DNA of 64,000 nt, taken from the NCBI GenBank assembly GCA_037139095.1, contig JBAXHD010000003.1, positions 50,104 through 114,103 on the forward strand, written 5' to 3'. The stretch comes from WLMZ01 sp037139095. Lineage in GTDB: Bacteria; Actinomycetota; Acidimicrobiia; Acidimicrobiales; Ilumatobacteraceae. This document shows positions 41,834-50,163 of this stretch, piece after piece. Both the position numbers and the translations under genes were made by a program. The notes under the pieces are model-generated. The model was not told where the DNA came from. It searched no databases and was given only the letters and a program-made list of their open reading frames with translations. The stretch's first letter is position 1, and each line of letters begins with the position of its first letter.

Positions 41834-42864
41834 GCCAAGCGCCCGAGCGCCTCAGAGGCTTTGAGTGCGGCGCCGTCGACTTGCATCTTGAACGGGAGCA
41901 ACTCTTCGGGATCGCGATCGCCCAGCGCTCCGCCGAGGTATCGCGAGTAGACCCCCTCAAGGATGCACGCCAGTTTCCAATAGGCGAAGGCCACATAGAA
42001 ATCGAGTTGCGAGAGGTCGCGGCCGGTGACCTGCGCGTAGCGGTCGGCGAGATCTTGGCGATTCAAAAAGCCTGGGGCGGTTGTAGAAGAACCGGTCCAT
42101 GCGGAGCCTTCGTCGTCGGGGCCGGTCCAGTAGACCATCAGCAGCCCAAGGTCGGCGAGGGGATCGCCCAACGTGCAGATCTCCCAGTCGAGCACGGCCA
42201 CGATGTCGCCATTGTCGTTGACCATGCAGTTATCGAGGCGATAATCGCCGTGCACGATGGTGGCCGGGCCCTGCGCAGGGATGCGCTTGAGCAGTTCGTC
42301 GTGAACCTGATCGACGGCAGGGAGTTCGCGGGTCTTTTGCGAGTTCCAGTTGCTGTACCAACGGCGTAGTTGGCGGGCGATGTAATCCTCGTGGCGACCG
42401 AGGTCGTCGAGTCCAGCGGCACCCAGATCGACAGCGTGGATTGCTGCCATTGTGTCGACAATTGACTCGCTGGCGCGGCGGCGACCGTCGGGGGTGAGCA
42501 CGGCGGTTGCAGTGGCTGCGTCGCGGATCACATGACCGTCGACGAAACCCATCACGTAGAACGGAACACCGTTAACGGCCGGGTCGTCGCAGTAACCCAA
42601 AGCCGGAGCCACCGGCACAGCCGACTGCTGCAAGCCCGAAATGATGCGGTGCTCGCGGCCCATGTCGTGAGCGCTCGCCAGCACGTGGCCGAGCGGCGGG
42701 CGGCGCAGCACGTAGCGGGCACCGTTTACGTCGGTGACAGCGAACGTGAGGTTCGAGTGGCCGCCAGCGATGAAGGTAAACGTGAACGGCCCTTGAGCGC
42801 CGGACACGTTGCGCTCTAGCCACGCAGTTACGGATGGGACATCGATTCCGTTGACATCACTCAT
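41830..42864 (-). CDS. Aminoglycoside-phosphotransferase-fold protein (ACAD10/11-like kinase)
   Basis: 344 residues from ATG 42864 (MSDVNGIDVPSV). The kinase-like fold shows HSNLTFAVTDVNGARYVLRRPP, the catalytic loop IVHGDYRLDNCMV (H-G-D-x-x-x-x-N) and the metal motif AVLDWEICTLGDPLADLG. It lies in the group that includes ACAD10/11 N-terminal kinases, linked to phosphorylation of hydroxyacyl compounds, not antibiotic resistance. TACCGT lies 9 bases before the ATG. Coupled with the PAC2 gene. Divergent from the thioredoxin gene with about 100 bases between. Confidence 0.88.
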   Translation of the reverse strand: MSDVNGIDVPSVTAWLERNVSGAQGPFTFTFIAGGHSNLTFAVTDVNGARYVLRRPPLGHVLASAHDMGREHRIISGLQQSAVPVAPALGYCDDPAVNGVPFYVMGFVDGHVIRDAATATAVLTPDGRRRASESIVDTMAAIHAVDLGAAGLDDLGRHEDYIARQLRRWYSNWNSQKTRELPAVDQVHDELLKRIPAQGPATIVHGDYRLDNCMVNDNGDIVAVLDWEICTLGDPLADLGLLMVYWTGPDDEGSAWTGSSTTAPGFLNRQDLADRYAQVTGRDLSQLDFYVAFAYWKLACILEGVYSRYLGGALGDRDPEELLPFKMQVDGAALKASEALGRLA

Positions 42865-42950
42865 TAGTCCGACACGGTACCTGTAGTGGCACGGCTTAGC
42901 CCTCATCGACGCTGCTCGCCAAGGACGTTCAGTAGCGACTTTGGCTGCGA

Positions 42951-42956
42951 TATCGT
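42951..42956 (+). promoter_or_regulatory. -10 hexamer TATCGT of a probable leaderless promoter
   Basis: TATCGT is 7 bases before ATG 42964 of the thioredoxin/TPR protein; no ribosome site is seen. Confidence 0.5.
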
Positions 42957-42963
42957 GCGGTGC

Positions 42964-43668
42964 ATGCCAATTGATGTCACAGATGCCACGTTCGAAATCG
43001 AAGTCCTCGAACGATCGATGACCACGCCGGTCATCATCGACCTGTGGGCCCCATGGTGTGGCCCATGCGTTGCGCTGACCCCCATTCTCGAACGTGTCAC
43101 CGATGCCACCAATGGGCAGGTCGTCTTGGTCAAGGTCAACGTTGATGACAACCCCAACATCGCGCGGGCGTTTCAAGCGCAGTCGATTCCGGCGGTGTAC
43201 GCAATTCGTAATGGTGAAGTTGTCGATGGTTTCGTGGGCGGCCAACCCGAACACATCGTCGCCCAGTTCGTTGCCTCGGTGCTCCCTACCGAAGCCGAAG
43301 TTGAGGTCGAAGAACTCATCGCCGCCGGCGACGAAGACAGCCTTCGCGCAGTGCTCAACGAGTCGCCCGGACACGAGGACGCGATCATCGCCCTCGGCGA
43401 ACTCTTGGTCGCTAGCGACCGAGCGGAAGAGGCGCTTGCCTTGTTGGCTCGCATCCCCGAATCCGAGCGCACTCGCAAGGTGTCGGCCGCTGCGCGACTC
43501 AGCCTGAAGCCAGTCGATAACTACGACGAAACGCTCGAGTCATTGCTCGATTCAGTCAAAGCCGACGAGCAGGCGCGCCAGGAATACATTGACATCCTCG
43601 AACTCATGGGCGCCGATGATCCGCGCACTGCGGGCTATCGCAAGAAGCTCACTGCACGACTCTTCTGA
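42964..43668 (+). CDS. Thioredoxin-domain co-chaperone with C-terminal TPR-like region (CnoX/YbbN-like)
   Basis: 234 residues from ATG 42964. The thioredoxin domain (1-108) has the active site WAPWCGPC near residue 27 and the cis-Pro loop SIPAVYAIRNGEVVDGFVG. Residues 110-234 form the helical TPR-like region (EELIAAGDEDSLRAVLNESPGHEDAIIALGELLVASDRAEEALALLARIP), the layout of CnoX/YbbN, a holdase that protects proteins from over-oxidation. Both active-site cysteines are retained. Cytoplasmic; no signal peptide. Confidence 0.92.
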   Translation: MPIDVTDATFEIEVLERSMTTPVIIDLWAPWCGPCVALTPILERVTDATNGQVVLVKVNVDDNPNIARAFQAQSIPAVYAIRNGEVVDGFVGGQPEHIVAQFVASVLPTEAEVEVEELIAAGDEDSLRAVLNESPGHEDAIIALGELLVASDRAEEALALLARIPESERTRKVSAAARLSLKPVDNYDETLESLLDSVKADEQARQEYIDILELMGADDPRTAGYRKKLTARLF

Positions 43669-43705
43669 CCTGCGAGAAATCCCTATCCGAGGCATGGCTA
43701 CGCGC

Positions 43706-43711
43706 TATGGT
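43706..43711 (+). promoter_or_regulatory. -10 hexamer TATGGT of a probable leaderless promoter
   Basis: TATGGT is exactly 6 bases before ATG 43718. This supports ATG 43718 over the in-frame ATG 43694. Confidence 0.5.
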
Positions 43712-43717
43712 TCGCGC

Positions 43718-44080
43718 ATGCCCCTTGAACGACACGACGGATATCGCCTGTGGGTCGGTGGCCCAGTGCCGAAAGGCTCCGATGGCATCACGCTCGGTTC
43801 TTTGGTCATCATCCGCGAAGGCTGCGAGAACTCGGCCAATTTGATTCGTCACGAGCGCGCCCATGTGCGTCAGTGGCGTCGTCACGGCGTGCTCGGCTTC
43901 AGTGCGCGGTATCTCGGTTCGTATCTGGTTTGGCGTCTGCGCCTCAAAGGTCATCGCGGCGCATACTTGCGTATCCCTCTCGAGATTCAAGCCGAGTGGG
44001 AAGCACGACGCTCGCCAGCGCCAGTGCTTCGCACCCGCGTGATGGCCGAGGCCCATCGCGCTTCTGTCGTCGTTCACTAA
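43718..44080 (+). CDS. Small HExxH protein, mini zinc-metalloprotease-like
   Basis: 120 residues from ATG 43718. NLIRHERAHVRQWRRHG contains H45-E46-x-x-H49, the zinc-binding HExxH motif, followed by a helix and a RYLGSYLVWRLRLKGHRGAYLRIPLEIQAEWEA segment in which an Glu (IPLEIQAE) could be the third ligand as in gluzincins. Proteins of this short type have been called minigluzincins or DUF4157-like. No signal peptide; protease activity is not established. A longer version starting at ATG 43694 is possible. Confidence 0.65.
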   Translation: MPLERHDGYRLWVGGPVPKGSDGITLGSLVIIREGCENSANLIRHERAHVRQWRRHGVLGFSARYLGSYLVWRLRLKGHRGAYLRIPLEIQAEWEARRSPAPVLRTRVMAEAHRASVVVH

Positions 44081-44154
44081 ACGCGACCAGCCCGCGCTGC
44101 TCAATCGTCACTGTTGCGAGAAGTTGTTTCCTCGGTAGCGTTCTGACCGTCTTC

Positions 44155-44194
44155 CCCCAAATCTTCGCTGGCGCGCTCGCGCCGTTGTTTGGGG
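44155..44194 (+). promoter_or_regulatory. Leader hairpin whose stem includes the comEA ribosome site
   Basis: CCCCAAA (44155-44161) pairs with TTTGGGG (44188-44194), and inside it GGCGCG (44170-44175) pairs with CGCGCC (44178-44183). The outer 3' arm is part of the ribosome site GGGGAGG (44191-44197), 4 bases before ATG 44202. The fold could limit comEA translation. No T-run follows, so it is not a simple terminator. Confidence 0.5.
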
Positions 44195-44201
44195 AGGTCT
44201 C

Positions 44202-44927
44202 ATGGATCCCTTGCCGAGTCGGCCCGATCCGTCGCGACCTTTCAGCGAGGTCGCTCGAGCGTGGCTTGAGTGGTTTGGTCTTGCTCGTCTTGTGGTCACT
44301 GCGCTCGCCGTGTTGGCGGTTGGTGCTGGTGGCTTTTGGCTACTGCGTAGTCCGGCGCCCACTGTCGAAAGCGCCTTGCCCTACGCAAAGCAGCGAGGGC
44401 CACTCGGCGCGGTGTCGAGCTCAACATCAACGGTGCTTGGCGCCGTAGTTGCCTCGTCTACGTCGGTTCCATCCACTGCGCTCATCGTCTACGTAGCCGG
44501 AGCCGTGTTGTCTCCGGGCGTGTACCAGGTGCCTGCAAACGCGAGGGTCCAAAACGCAGTTCTCGCCGCGGGCGGTCCTGCGCCCGATGCCGATCTCGAC
44601 GCGATGAACTTGGCAGCGTTCATCCGCGACGGCGACCGCGTGTACGTGCCGCACAAAGGGGCAGCGGTCCCGCCGGTAGTGGGTGCTAGCCCGGGTGCTG
44701 CGTCGGCGGGCAAGAGTGCTTCCGGCCAGGCGGGGGCGCCGATCGATCTGAACCGAGCCACTGCTGAAGAACTCGATGCGCTGCCCGGTGTGGGCCCGGC
44801 CACAGCCGCTGCCATCGTTACCTATCGCGATCGCTCCGGACCATTCTCGTCAGTCGACGACCTCCTCAAAGTGCCGGGTATCGGTCCTGCAAAGGTTGAA
44901 GTGCTGCGCTCGTTGGTCAAGGTATGA
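44202..44927 (+). CDS. comEA: ComEA-type DNA-binding competence protein
   Basis: 241 residues. One N-terminal transmembrane helix (about 30-49), an SLBB domain (about 93-145, LIVYVAGAVLSPGVYQVPANARVQNAVLAAGGP) and a helix-hairpin-helix pair at the C-terminus (IDLNRATAEELDALPGVGPATAAAIVTYRDRSGPFSSVDDLLKVPGIGPAKVEVLRSL). It binds incoming double-stranded DNA outside the membrane. The HhH motif order and length fit the family. Normally followed by comEC; here an antisense gene intervenes. Confidence 0.93.
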   Translation: MDPLPSRPDPSRPFSEVARAWLEWFGLARLVVTALAVLAVGAGGFWLLRSPAPTVESALPYAKQRGPLGAVSSSTSTVLGAVVASSTSVPSTALIVYVAGAVLSPGVYQVPANARVQNAVLAAGGPAPDADLDAMNLAAFIRDGDRVYVPHKGAAVPPVVGASPGAASAGKSASGQAGAPIDLNRATAEELDALPGVGPATAAAIVTYRDRSGPFSSVDDLLKVPGIGPAKVEVLRSLVKV

Positions 44928-44969
44928 GTGGTAACTGCAGCGCCTGCAGCGTTGCGTTCGCGCTCACAC

Positions 44970-45413
44970 TTAGAGCAGTGCCCGACCAACGAACAGTTCG
45001 GTTAGGGCTAAGCCCATCACCACGCCGGCCCACACTCCCACGGCGAGCCAGAGATACTCGCGCCAATAGTCGCGCCACATCGCAACCGGAGACCGGGTGG
45101 CTCGCCGCGAAGCCACCACGCCAAGCACCAACCACAATGCGATGCTGCCCATCACGCCAAGAAACGTTCGGCCCGATTCTGTGGTCAGCGGTATTCCCGC
45201 AACAAGTAGACCCGGTGCTGCGAACACGATTGCGGCGAAGCCAGCCACGCCACTCGAGGTGCTGGTGTTGCCGTGCAACATCATTGTGGCCACAATGGCC
45301 AACGCGCATGCAGGGAGCACGGCCGCAAATGGTCCGATGCGTCGAATGCGATAGCGAAAGTCGCGGGGTCCAAGAGGCACCACAGCGCGGGGGTGGGTGC
45401 CAGCAATGCTCAT
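44970..45413 (-). CDS. Membrane protein of unknown function, antisense to the comEA-comEC interval
   Basis: 147 residues from ATG 45413, four hydrophobic segments (about 29-45, 50-68, 78-95, 115-135) joined by short loops, with a basic N-terminus and a TRSPVAMWRDYWREY loop. I do not recognise it. It lies between comEA and comEC on the opposite strand. TACGAT is exactly 6 bases before its ATG, a leaderless signature, which supports a real gene. Its 5' end touches the comEC 5' end. Confidence 0.6.
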   Translation of the reverse strand: MSIAGTHPRAVVPLGPRDFRYRIRRIGPFAAVLPACALAIVATMMLHGNTSTSSGVAGFAAIVFAAPGLLVAGIPLTTESGRTFLGVMGSIALWLVLGVVASRRATRSPVAMWRDYWREYLWLAVGVWAGVVMGLALTELFVGRALL

Positions 45414-46830
45414 GAACCGATCGTATAGAAGCGGTCGCGCGTTCTGGTGGCACACGGTCACTACCGCGCAGCTCGCACTCGTGGTCGCCCATGTGGTGAT
45501 TGGCGTGTGGCTGCACCGGCTCATTCCACTACTGGCGATCAGCGTGGTTACCGCGGCCTTGCATCGATCGCGGTTGATCTGGTTGCTCTGCGTTATCGGC
45601 GGCGCGCTTGCAATCACAGCGTCTCAGGCAGCGTGGGCGCATGCAGTTCCAGAGCGCCTTGGGGCCTTCAGCGGATCGGCCTGCTTAGTCACCGATCCCA
45701 CACCCAAAGCAGGGGCAACTCAAGCCGTCTTCGAGATCGACGGCCAACGGTTCGAGGCCTGGGCTCGAGGGTCACCGCGGTGGAGCATCAGCGACCATCT
45801 TGCGGGCGAATGCACCAGCATTGCCGCCGAACGCACGACCCTTGTTGGTGTGCCCGCGCGCCGTGCGGCGATTCGTCACGTGGTTGGCGGCTTACAGGTT
45901 CAATCAGTTGGCGACTGGTCGCAGGGTAGCCCAATTGCTCGGGCTTCGAATCGGGTGCGCCGATTGTTTGCTCAGGGTGCTGCGCAGCTCCGCTCGCCCG
46001 ACAACGAGTTGTTCGCGGGTCTCGTGATCGGCGACGACCGCAACGAGCCCGCAGCGCTGATCAACGAGTTCCGCGCTTCGGGCCTGTCGCACTTAACTGC
46101 CGTGTCCGGGCAAAATGTGTCGTTCATCCTTGCGGCGGCAGCGCCACTCGTGCGACGGTTTCGCCCCGTGGGTCGATGGCTCATCACGTTGGCGCTCATT
46201 GCTTGGTTCGCTGCTCTCACGCGCTTCGAGCCGTCGGTTCTGCGCGCCGGTGTCATGGCGGCCATCGCCGCCACCGGATACTTCATGGGGCGCGAACGGC
46301 CTGCGCTGCGAGTGCTCACCATCGCGGTAGGCGCGCTCGTGCTGATCGACCCACTGCTCGTGTGGTCTGTTGGGTTCTGGCTCTCGGTGGGCGCTACCGC
46401 CGGTGTGGCCCTGCTGGGCACCGCTCTGGTGCCCTATATCCCCGGACCGCGTTGGCTGGCGGTGCCAGCTGCAGTCACTATCGGCGCCCAATGTGGCGTC
46501 GCTCCGGTGAGCTTGCTCGTGTTCGGCACCTTGCCGTTGGTGTCTCTCCCGGCCAATCTGCTAGCGGTGCCTGTGGCCGGATTCGTCATGCTCTACGGCC
46601 TGCCCGCCGGTCTCGTCGCCGGCGCATTGGGGCGGGTGTTAGGTGGCACGCTCTCGGCGGTGGTGCAGATGCCAAGCGCCATCGCAACTCGCTGGGTTGC
46701 AACGGTGGCAGCGCTTGGGGCGCGATTCGAGCCCTCGCCCGGTTGGGGTCTTATCGGGTGGTCATGCATTGCGGCCGCACTTGCAGCGAGGATCACTGCC
46801 ATTCGCCTCCGTTCGATATGGCAAGGTTGA
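45412..46830 (+). CDS. comEC: ComEC/Rec2-family DNA-uptake channel, short form
   Basis: 472 residues with many hydrophobic helices. The competence domain motif is clear: FAGLVIGDDRNEPAALINEFRASGLSHLTAVSGQNVSFIL, followed by GRERPALRVLTIAVGALVLIDPLLVWSVGFWLSVGATAGVALLG. ComEC takes a single strand of DNA across the membrane. The usual C-terminal metallo-beta-lactamase domain (about 250 residues) is missing; the gene stops after the membrane part and holA follows 5 bases later. The start is uncertain: ATG 45412, ATG 45406 and GTG 45397 are all possible, and all overlap the antisense gene. Confidence 0.88.
   Translation: MNRSYRSGRAFWWHTVTTAQLALVVAHVVIGVWLHRLIPLLAISVVTAALHRSRLIWLLCVIGGALAITASQAAWAHAVPERLGAFSGSACLVTDPTPKAGATQAVFEIDGQRFEAWARGSPRWSISDHLAGECTSIAAERTTLVGVPARRAAIRHVVGGLQVQSVGDWSQGSPIARASNRVRRLFAQGAAQLRSPDNELFAGLVIGDDRNEPAALINEFRASGLSHLTAVSGQNVSFILAAAAPLVRRFRPVGRWLITLALIAWFAALTRFEPSVLRAGVMAAIAATGYFMGRERPALRVLTIAVGALVLIDPLLVWSVGFWLSVGATAGVALLGTALVPYIPGPRWLAVPAAVTIGAQCGVAPVSLLVFGTLPLVSLPANLLAVPVAGFVMLYGLPAGLVAGALGRVLGGTLSAVVQMPSAIATRWVATVAALGARFEPSPGWGLIGWSCIAAALAARITAIRLRSIWQG
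45420..45425 (-). promoter_or_regulatory. -10 hexamer TACGAT of a probable leaderless promoter
   Basis: On the minus strand TACGAT is exactly 6 bases before ATG 45413. The site lies inside the start of comEC. Confidence 0.45.
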
Positions 46831-46835
46831 GGCGT

Positions 46836-47816
46836 ATGGCGATTCATCTCATCACCGGCGACGACGAATCATTGATACTCAGCGCCGTCACCGAATTGGT
46901 GCACCGGCTTGTCGGTACCGAAGATCGAACGTTGATGGTCGACGACTTCTCGTCCGACGATTACGAACTGCGGGCCGTTGTCGATGCTGCTCAGACCATG
47001 CCGTTCCTTACCGACAAGCGCGTTGTGGTTGCTCGCGACATCGGCAGGTTTAGCGCCGACGATGTCAACCCGCTTGTGGCCTATCTCAACGACCCCTTGC
47101 CTTCCACCGACCTCGTGATGGTTGGCGGAGGCGGGCGCATCGCCAAGTCACTGGCCGATGCAGCCAAAAAGGCGGGCGGCACCACCACCAACACCACGCC
47201 TCCAACCTCGAAGCGCGATCGCTCGCTGTGGATCGAAGAGCAAGTGGCTGGCGCGGGGATGATGCTCGATTCGTCTGCTTTGGCGTTGATCGCCGGATGG
47301 ATGGGCGAAGAGCCTGGCCGCCTTGGTGGCGTGCTCGAAACCCTGCAATCCACATATGGCAATAATCGCAAGCTCAGCGCTGCCGATGTCGAACCCTTTC
47401 TCGGCGATTCGGGCTCGGTGCCGCCGTGGGATCTCACCGACGCAATCGATCGAGGCGACACCACCGGCGCGCTCACGATGTTGGCGCGCATGATCTCGTC
47501 TCGGCATCCGCTGCAGGTGATGGCCACGTTGCACAGCCACTACGTGCGCCTGCTCAAACTCGATGGCGCCGAGGCCAACACCGAACAGGCTGTAGCCGAC
47601 GTGCTGGGCATTAAAGCTGGCTTCCCCGCTCGCAAGGCGCTCGACCAATATCGCCGGTTATCTAGCGGGGGAGTTGCCCGCGCTATCGACCTGCTCGCTC
47701 AGGCCGATCTCGATTTGCGCGGTCAGCGCGATCTACCCGAAGAACTCGTGATGGAAGTGCTCGTCGCCAGACTCAGCCGACTCAGCCCGGCGGGCGGCGC
47801 CGCTAGAGGCCGCTGA
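46836..47816 (+). CDS. holA: DNA polymerase III delta subunit
   Basis: 326 residues from ATG 46836. The delta fold is recognised by MAIHLITGDDESLILSAVTELVHRL, DDYELRAVVDAAQTMPFLTDKRVVVARDI, a lid region with LGGVLETLQSTYGNNRKLSAADVEPFLGDSG and the C-terminal collar LHSHYVRLLKLDGAEAN...RKALDQYRRLSSGGVARAIDLLAQADLDLRG. Delta opens the sliding clamp in the clamp loader. It follows comEC by 5 bases, as in many bacteria, and converges on rpsT. Confidence 0.92.
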   Translation: MAIHLITGDDESLILSAVTELVHRLVGTEDRTLMVDDFSSDDYELRAVVDAAQTMPFLTDKRVVVARDIGRFSADDVNPLVAYLNDPLPSTDLVMVGGGGRIAKSLADAAKKAGGTTTNTTPPTSKRDRSLWIEEQVAGAGMMLDSSALALIAGWMGEEPGRLGGVLETLQSTYGNNRKLSAADVEPFLGDSGSVPPWDLTDAIDRGDTTGALTMLARMISSRHPLQVMATLHSHYVRLLKLDGAEANTEQAVADVLGIKAGFPARKALDQYRRLSSGGVARAIDLLAQADLDLRGQRDLPEELVMEVLVARLSRLSPAGGAARGR

Positions 47817-47858
47817 GGCGCATCGCTGGGCGCAACATCAGCGGAGCGAAAAAAGCAA

Positions 47859-47885
47859 ACGACCCGAAGCCGAAGCTCGGGTCGT
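47859..47885 (-). terminator. Intrinsic terminator of rpsT
   Basis: ACGACCCGA (47859-47867) and TCGGGTCGT (47877-47885) form a 9-bp stem. On the minus strand the stem is followed by TTTGCTTTTTT, a proper T-tract, so it ends rpsT transcription. It can also slow the convergent holA transcript. Confidence 0.85.
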
Positions 47886-47930
47886 CATGCGAAGTTTGTT
47901 TGTTGGTGCCGCAAGGCACCAAGTTGGCAA

Positions 47931-48185
47931 TCAGGCGCCTGCGTTGACTCGCTTCATCAAGCGGCTCTTACGGCGAGCGGCCTGATTTGGATGAATGATG
48001 CCTTTGGCGGCGGCCATGTCGAGGCGCTTCACAGCGACGCGAAGTGACTCGTCGCTGTTCTCGGCGCCGACGTTCTTCACAGCGGTCTTCACGCGTGTGC
48101 GCAGCTCGCTCTTGATTGCCTTGTTGCGCTCTGCAGCCTTGGCGTTTGTCAGGATGCGCTTCTTTTGACTCTTGATATTCGCCAC
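47931..48185 (-). CDS. rpsT: Ribosomal protein S20
   Basis: 84 residues from GTG 48185 (VANIKSQKKRI), the normal S20 length and start, with a GGGA ribosome site 8 bases upstream. Highly basic; the S20 pattern NAKAAERNKAIKSELRTRVKTAVKNV and AAAKGIIHPNQAARRKSRLMKRV is clear. It binds 16S rRNA in the 30S subunit. Longer upstream in-frame sequence is leader, not protein. Divergent from lepA with about 160 bases between, an arrangement typical of Actinobacteria. Confidence 0.97.
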   Translation of the reverse strand: MANIKSQKKRILTNAKAAERNKAIKSELRTRVKTAVKNVGAENSDESLRVAVKRLDMAAAKGIIHPNQAARRKSRLMKRVNAGA

Positions 48186-48349
48186 GTGCGAAGTCCCTTT
48201 TCGTTGACAGTCGAGTGACTGATTCGTTGAATTGGCCGAAATGTTTGTGCTGGATAGGTCCAGAACAGGCTTGATGAGCGTATCGGCGGAATGAAACAAC
48301 TGCCACCCACTCGCCGAGATTCACGGCCGATAGCATCGAGGCACTGCTC

Positions 48350-50134
48350 ATGGACCTCAGCCGCATCCGCAACTTCTCGATTATTGCCCATATCGATCAC
48401 GGCAAGTCAACCCTCTCCGACCGCATCCTCGAGATGACCGGCGCCGTCGAGATGCGCGACATGCGTTCGCAATACCTCGACAGCATGGATCTCGAGCGCG
48501 AGCGCGGCATCACCATCAAGGCGCAAAACGTACGCGTCGGTTGGAAAGATCACGTGCTGCACCTCATCGACACGCCGGGCCACGTCGACTTTGGTTACGA
48601 GGTCAGCCGCAGCCTTGCGGCCTGCGAGGGCGTGGTGCTCGTGGTCGATGCGGCACAAGGCATCGAGGCCCAAACCCTGGCCAACTGTTATCTGGCGCTC
48701 GAGCACGACCTCGAGATTGTGGCGGTGCTGAACAAGATCGACCTGCCTGCTGCCGACCCCGATCGTTATGCGCAAGAGATCGAGAATGTGCTCGGTATCA
48801 AAGCGGCCGACATCATCCGCATCTCAGCCAAGACCGGCGTTGGCGTGCCCGATCTACTCGACGCAGTCCTCGAGAAGATTCCTCCGCCAAAGGGCGACCC
48901 CAACGCTCCGTTACAGGCGCTCATCTTCGACAGCCAATACGACCAGTACCGCGGGGTTGTGAGCTCTATTCGTGTGATGAACGGACGCATCAGCGCCGGC
49001 ATCAAGGTGAAGTTCATGAACGCCGGCACGGTTCACGAAGCAGTCGAGGTTGGTGTGCGCCGACCCGTCATCACACCCATCGCCGAACTCGGTCCGGGCG
49101 AAGTGGGATATCTCATCGCAGGTATCAAACATGTCGGCGACGCCCGAAGCGGCGAGACCGTCACCACGGTTGCGAATCCGGCCGACATCGCTCTCGACGG
49201 CTACCGAGATCCCAAGCCGATGGTGTTTTGCGGTCTGTATCCCATCGATGGCGACGACTTCGAGAACTTGCGCGAGAGCCTCGAGAAGCTCAAGCTCAAC
49301 GACGCTTCCATCACCTACGAGCCCGAGACCTCCGGCGCGCTCGGTTTCGGGTTTCGCTGTGGCTTCTTGGGTCTGTTGCACATGGAGATTGTCAAAGAGC
49401 GTCTCGAGCGCGAGTTCAACCTTGCTCTCATCGCTACAGCGCCCAGTGTCGAATACCGAGTCACGAAGACCGACGGCGAGCTGGTGGTTGTCGACAACCC
49501 GGCCGATCTGCCGCCGCCACAGAAGATCGACTTCATCGAAGAGCCCTATTTCAGGGTCAGCATCATCACGCCCAAGGAATACACCGGCACGCTCATGGAT
49601 CTGTGCCAGACCCGTCGTGGCGATATGACCAAGCTCGAGTACCTGTCGCCAGAGCGTGTCGAGTTGCACTATCGCGTGCCGCTCGCCGAAGTGGTTGTCG
49701 ACTTCTTCGATCAGATGAAGAGCCGCACGCAGGGCTACGCCAGCCTCGACTACGAACTCGATGGCTATCAGCGCAGCAACCTTGTGCTGGTCGATCTGTG
49801 GCTCAACGGCGAACCCGCCGATGCGTTTAGCACCATCGTGCACCGCGACAAAGCGTTCGAGTACGGCCGCCGCATGTGTGAGAAGTTGCGCGAGCTGATT
49901 CCTCGGCAGATGTTCGATGTGCCCATTCAGGCGGCCATCGGCGGCAAGGTCATCGCCCGCGAAACCGTGAAGGCGCGTCGCAAAGACGTGCTCGCCAAGT
50001 GTTACGGCGGCGACATCACGCGAAAGCGCAAGTTGCTCGAGAAGCAAAAAGAGGGCAAGAAGAAGATGAAGGCCATCGGCCGCGTCGAGATTCCTGGCGA
50101 CGTGTTCATCGCCGCCCTCAAGCTCGACGACTGA
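48350..50134 (+). CDS. lepA: Elongation factor 4 (LepA), back-translocating GTPase
   Basis: 594 residues. The G1 box AHIDHGKST is at residues 13-21, with G2 RGIT, G3 DTPGH, G4 NKID and the LepA-specific C-terminal domain ending KKMKAIGRVEIPGDVFIAALKL. It binds ribosomes and promotes reverse translocation or ribosome remodelling. TAGCAT lies 13 bases before the ATG, giving a very short or absent leader. Its C-terminus is followed 29 bases later by the MFS gene. Confidence 0.98.
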   Translation: MDLSRIRNFSIIAHIDHGKSTLSDRILEMTGAVEMRDMRSQYLDSMDLERERGITIKAQNVRVGWKDHVLHLIDTPGHVDFGYEVSRSLAACEGVVLVVDAAQGIEAQTLANCYLALEHDLEIVAVLNKIDLPAADPDRYAQEIENVLGIKAADIIRISAKTGVGVPDLLDAVLEKIPPPKGDPNAPLQALIFDSQYDQYRGVVSSIRVMNGRISAGIKVKFMNAGTVHEAVEVGVRRPVITPIAELGPGEVGYLIAGIKHVGDARSGETVTTVANPADIALDGYRDPKPMVFCGLYPIDGDDFENLRESLEKLKLNDASITYEPETSGALGFGFRCGFLGLLHMEIVKERLEREFNLALIATAPSVEYRVTKTDGELVVVDNPADLPPPQKIDFIEEPYFRVSIITPKEYTGTLMDLCQTRRGDMTKLEYLSPERVELHYRVPLAEVVVDFFDQMKSRTQGYASLDYELDGYQRSNLVLVDLWLNGEPADAFSTIVHRDKAFEYGRRMCEKLRELIPRQMFDVPIQAAIGGKVIARETVKARRKDVLAKCYGGDITRKRKLLEKQKEGKKKMKAIGRVEIPGDVFIAALKLDD

Positions 50135-50149
50135 TTCTGTGGCCGTCGC

Positions 50150-50155
50150 TATATT
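50150..50155 (+). promoter_or_regulatory. -10 hexamer TATATT of a probable leaderless promoter
   Basis: TATATT is the best -10 match in the window and lies 8 bases before GTG 50164 of the MFS gene. Confidence 0.6.
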
Positions 50156-50163
50156 CTTGCGAA

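Noticed and set aside
41830..42864. Aminoglycoside resistance gene
   Set aside because: The kinase fold is shared, but the motif spacing and neighbours resemble ACAD10/11-type kinases; nothing indicates an antibiotic substrate.
46176..46835. Long in-frame upstream extension of holA inside comEC
   Set aside because: The extension is the comEC shadow frame; the HolA fold starts at ATG 46836 (MAIHLITGDD).
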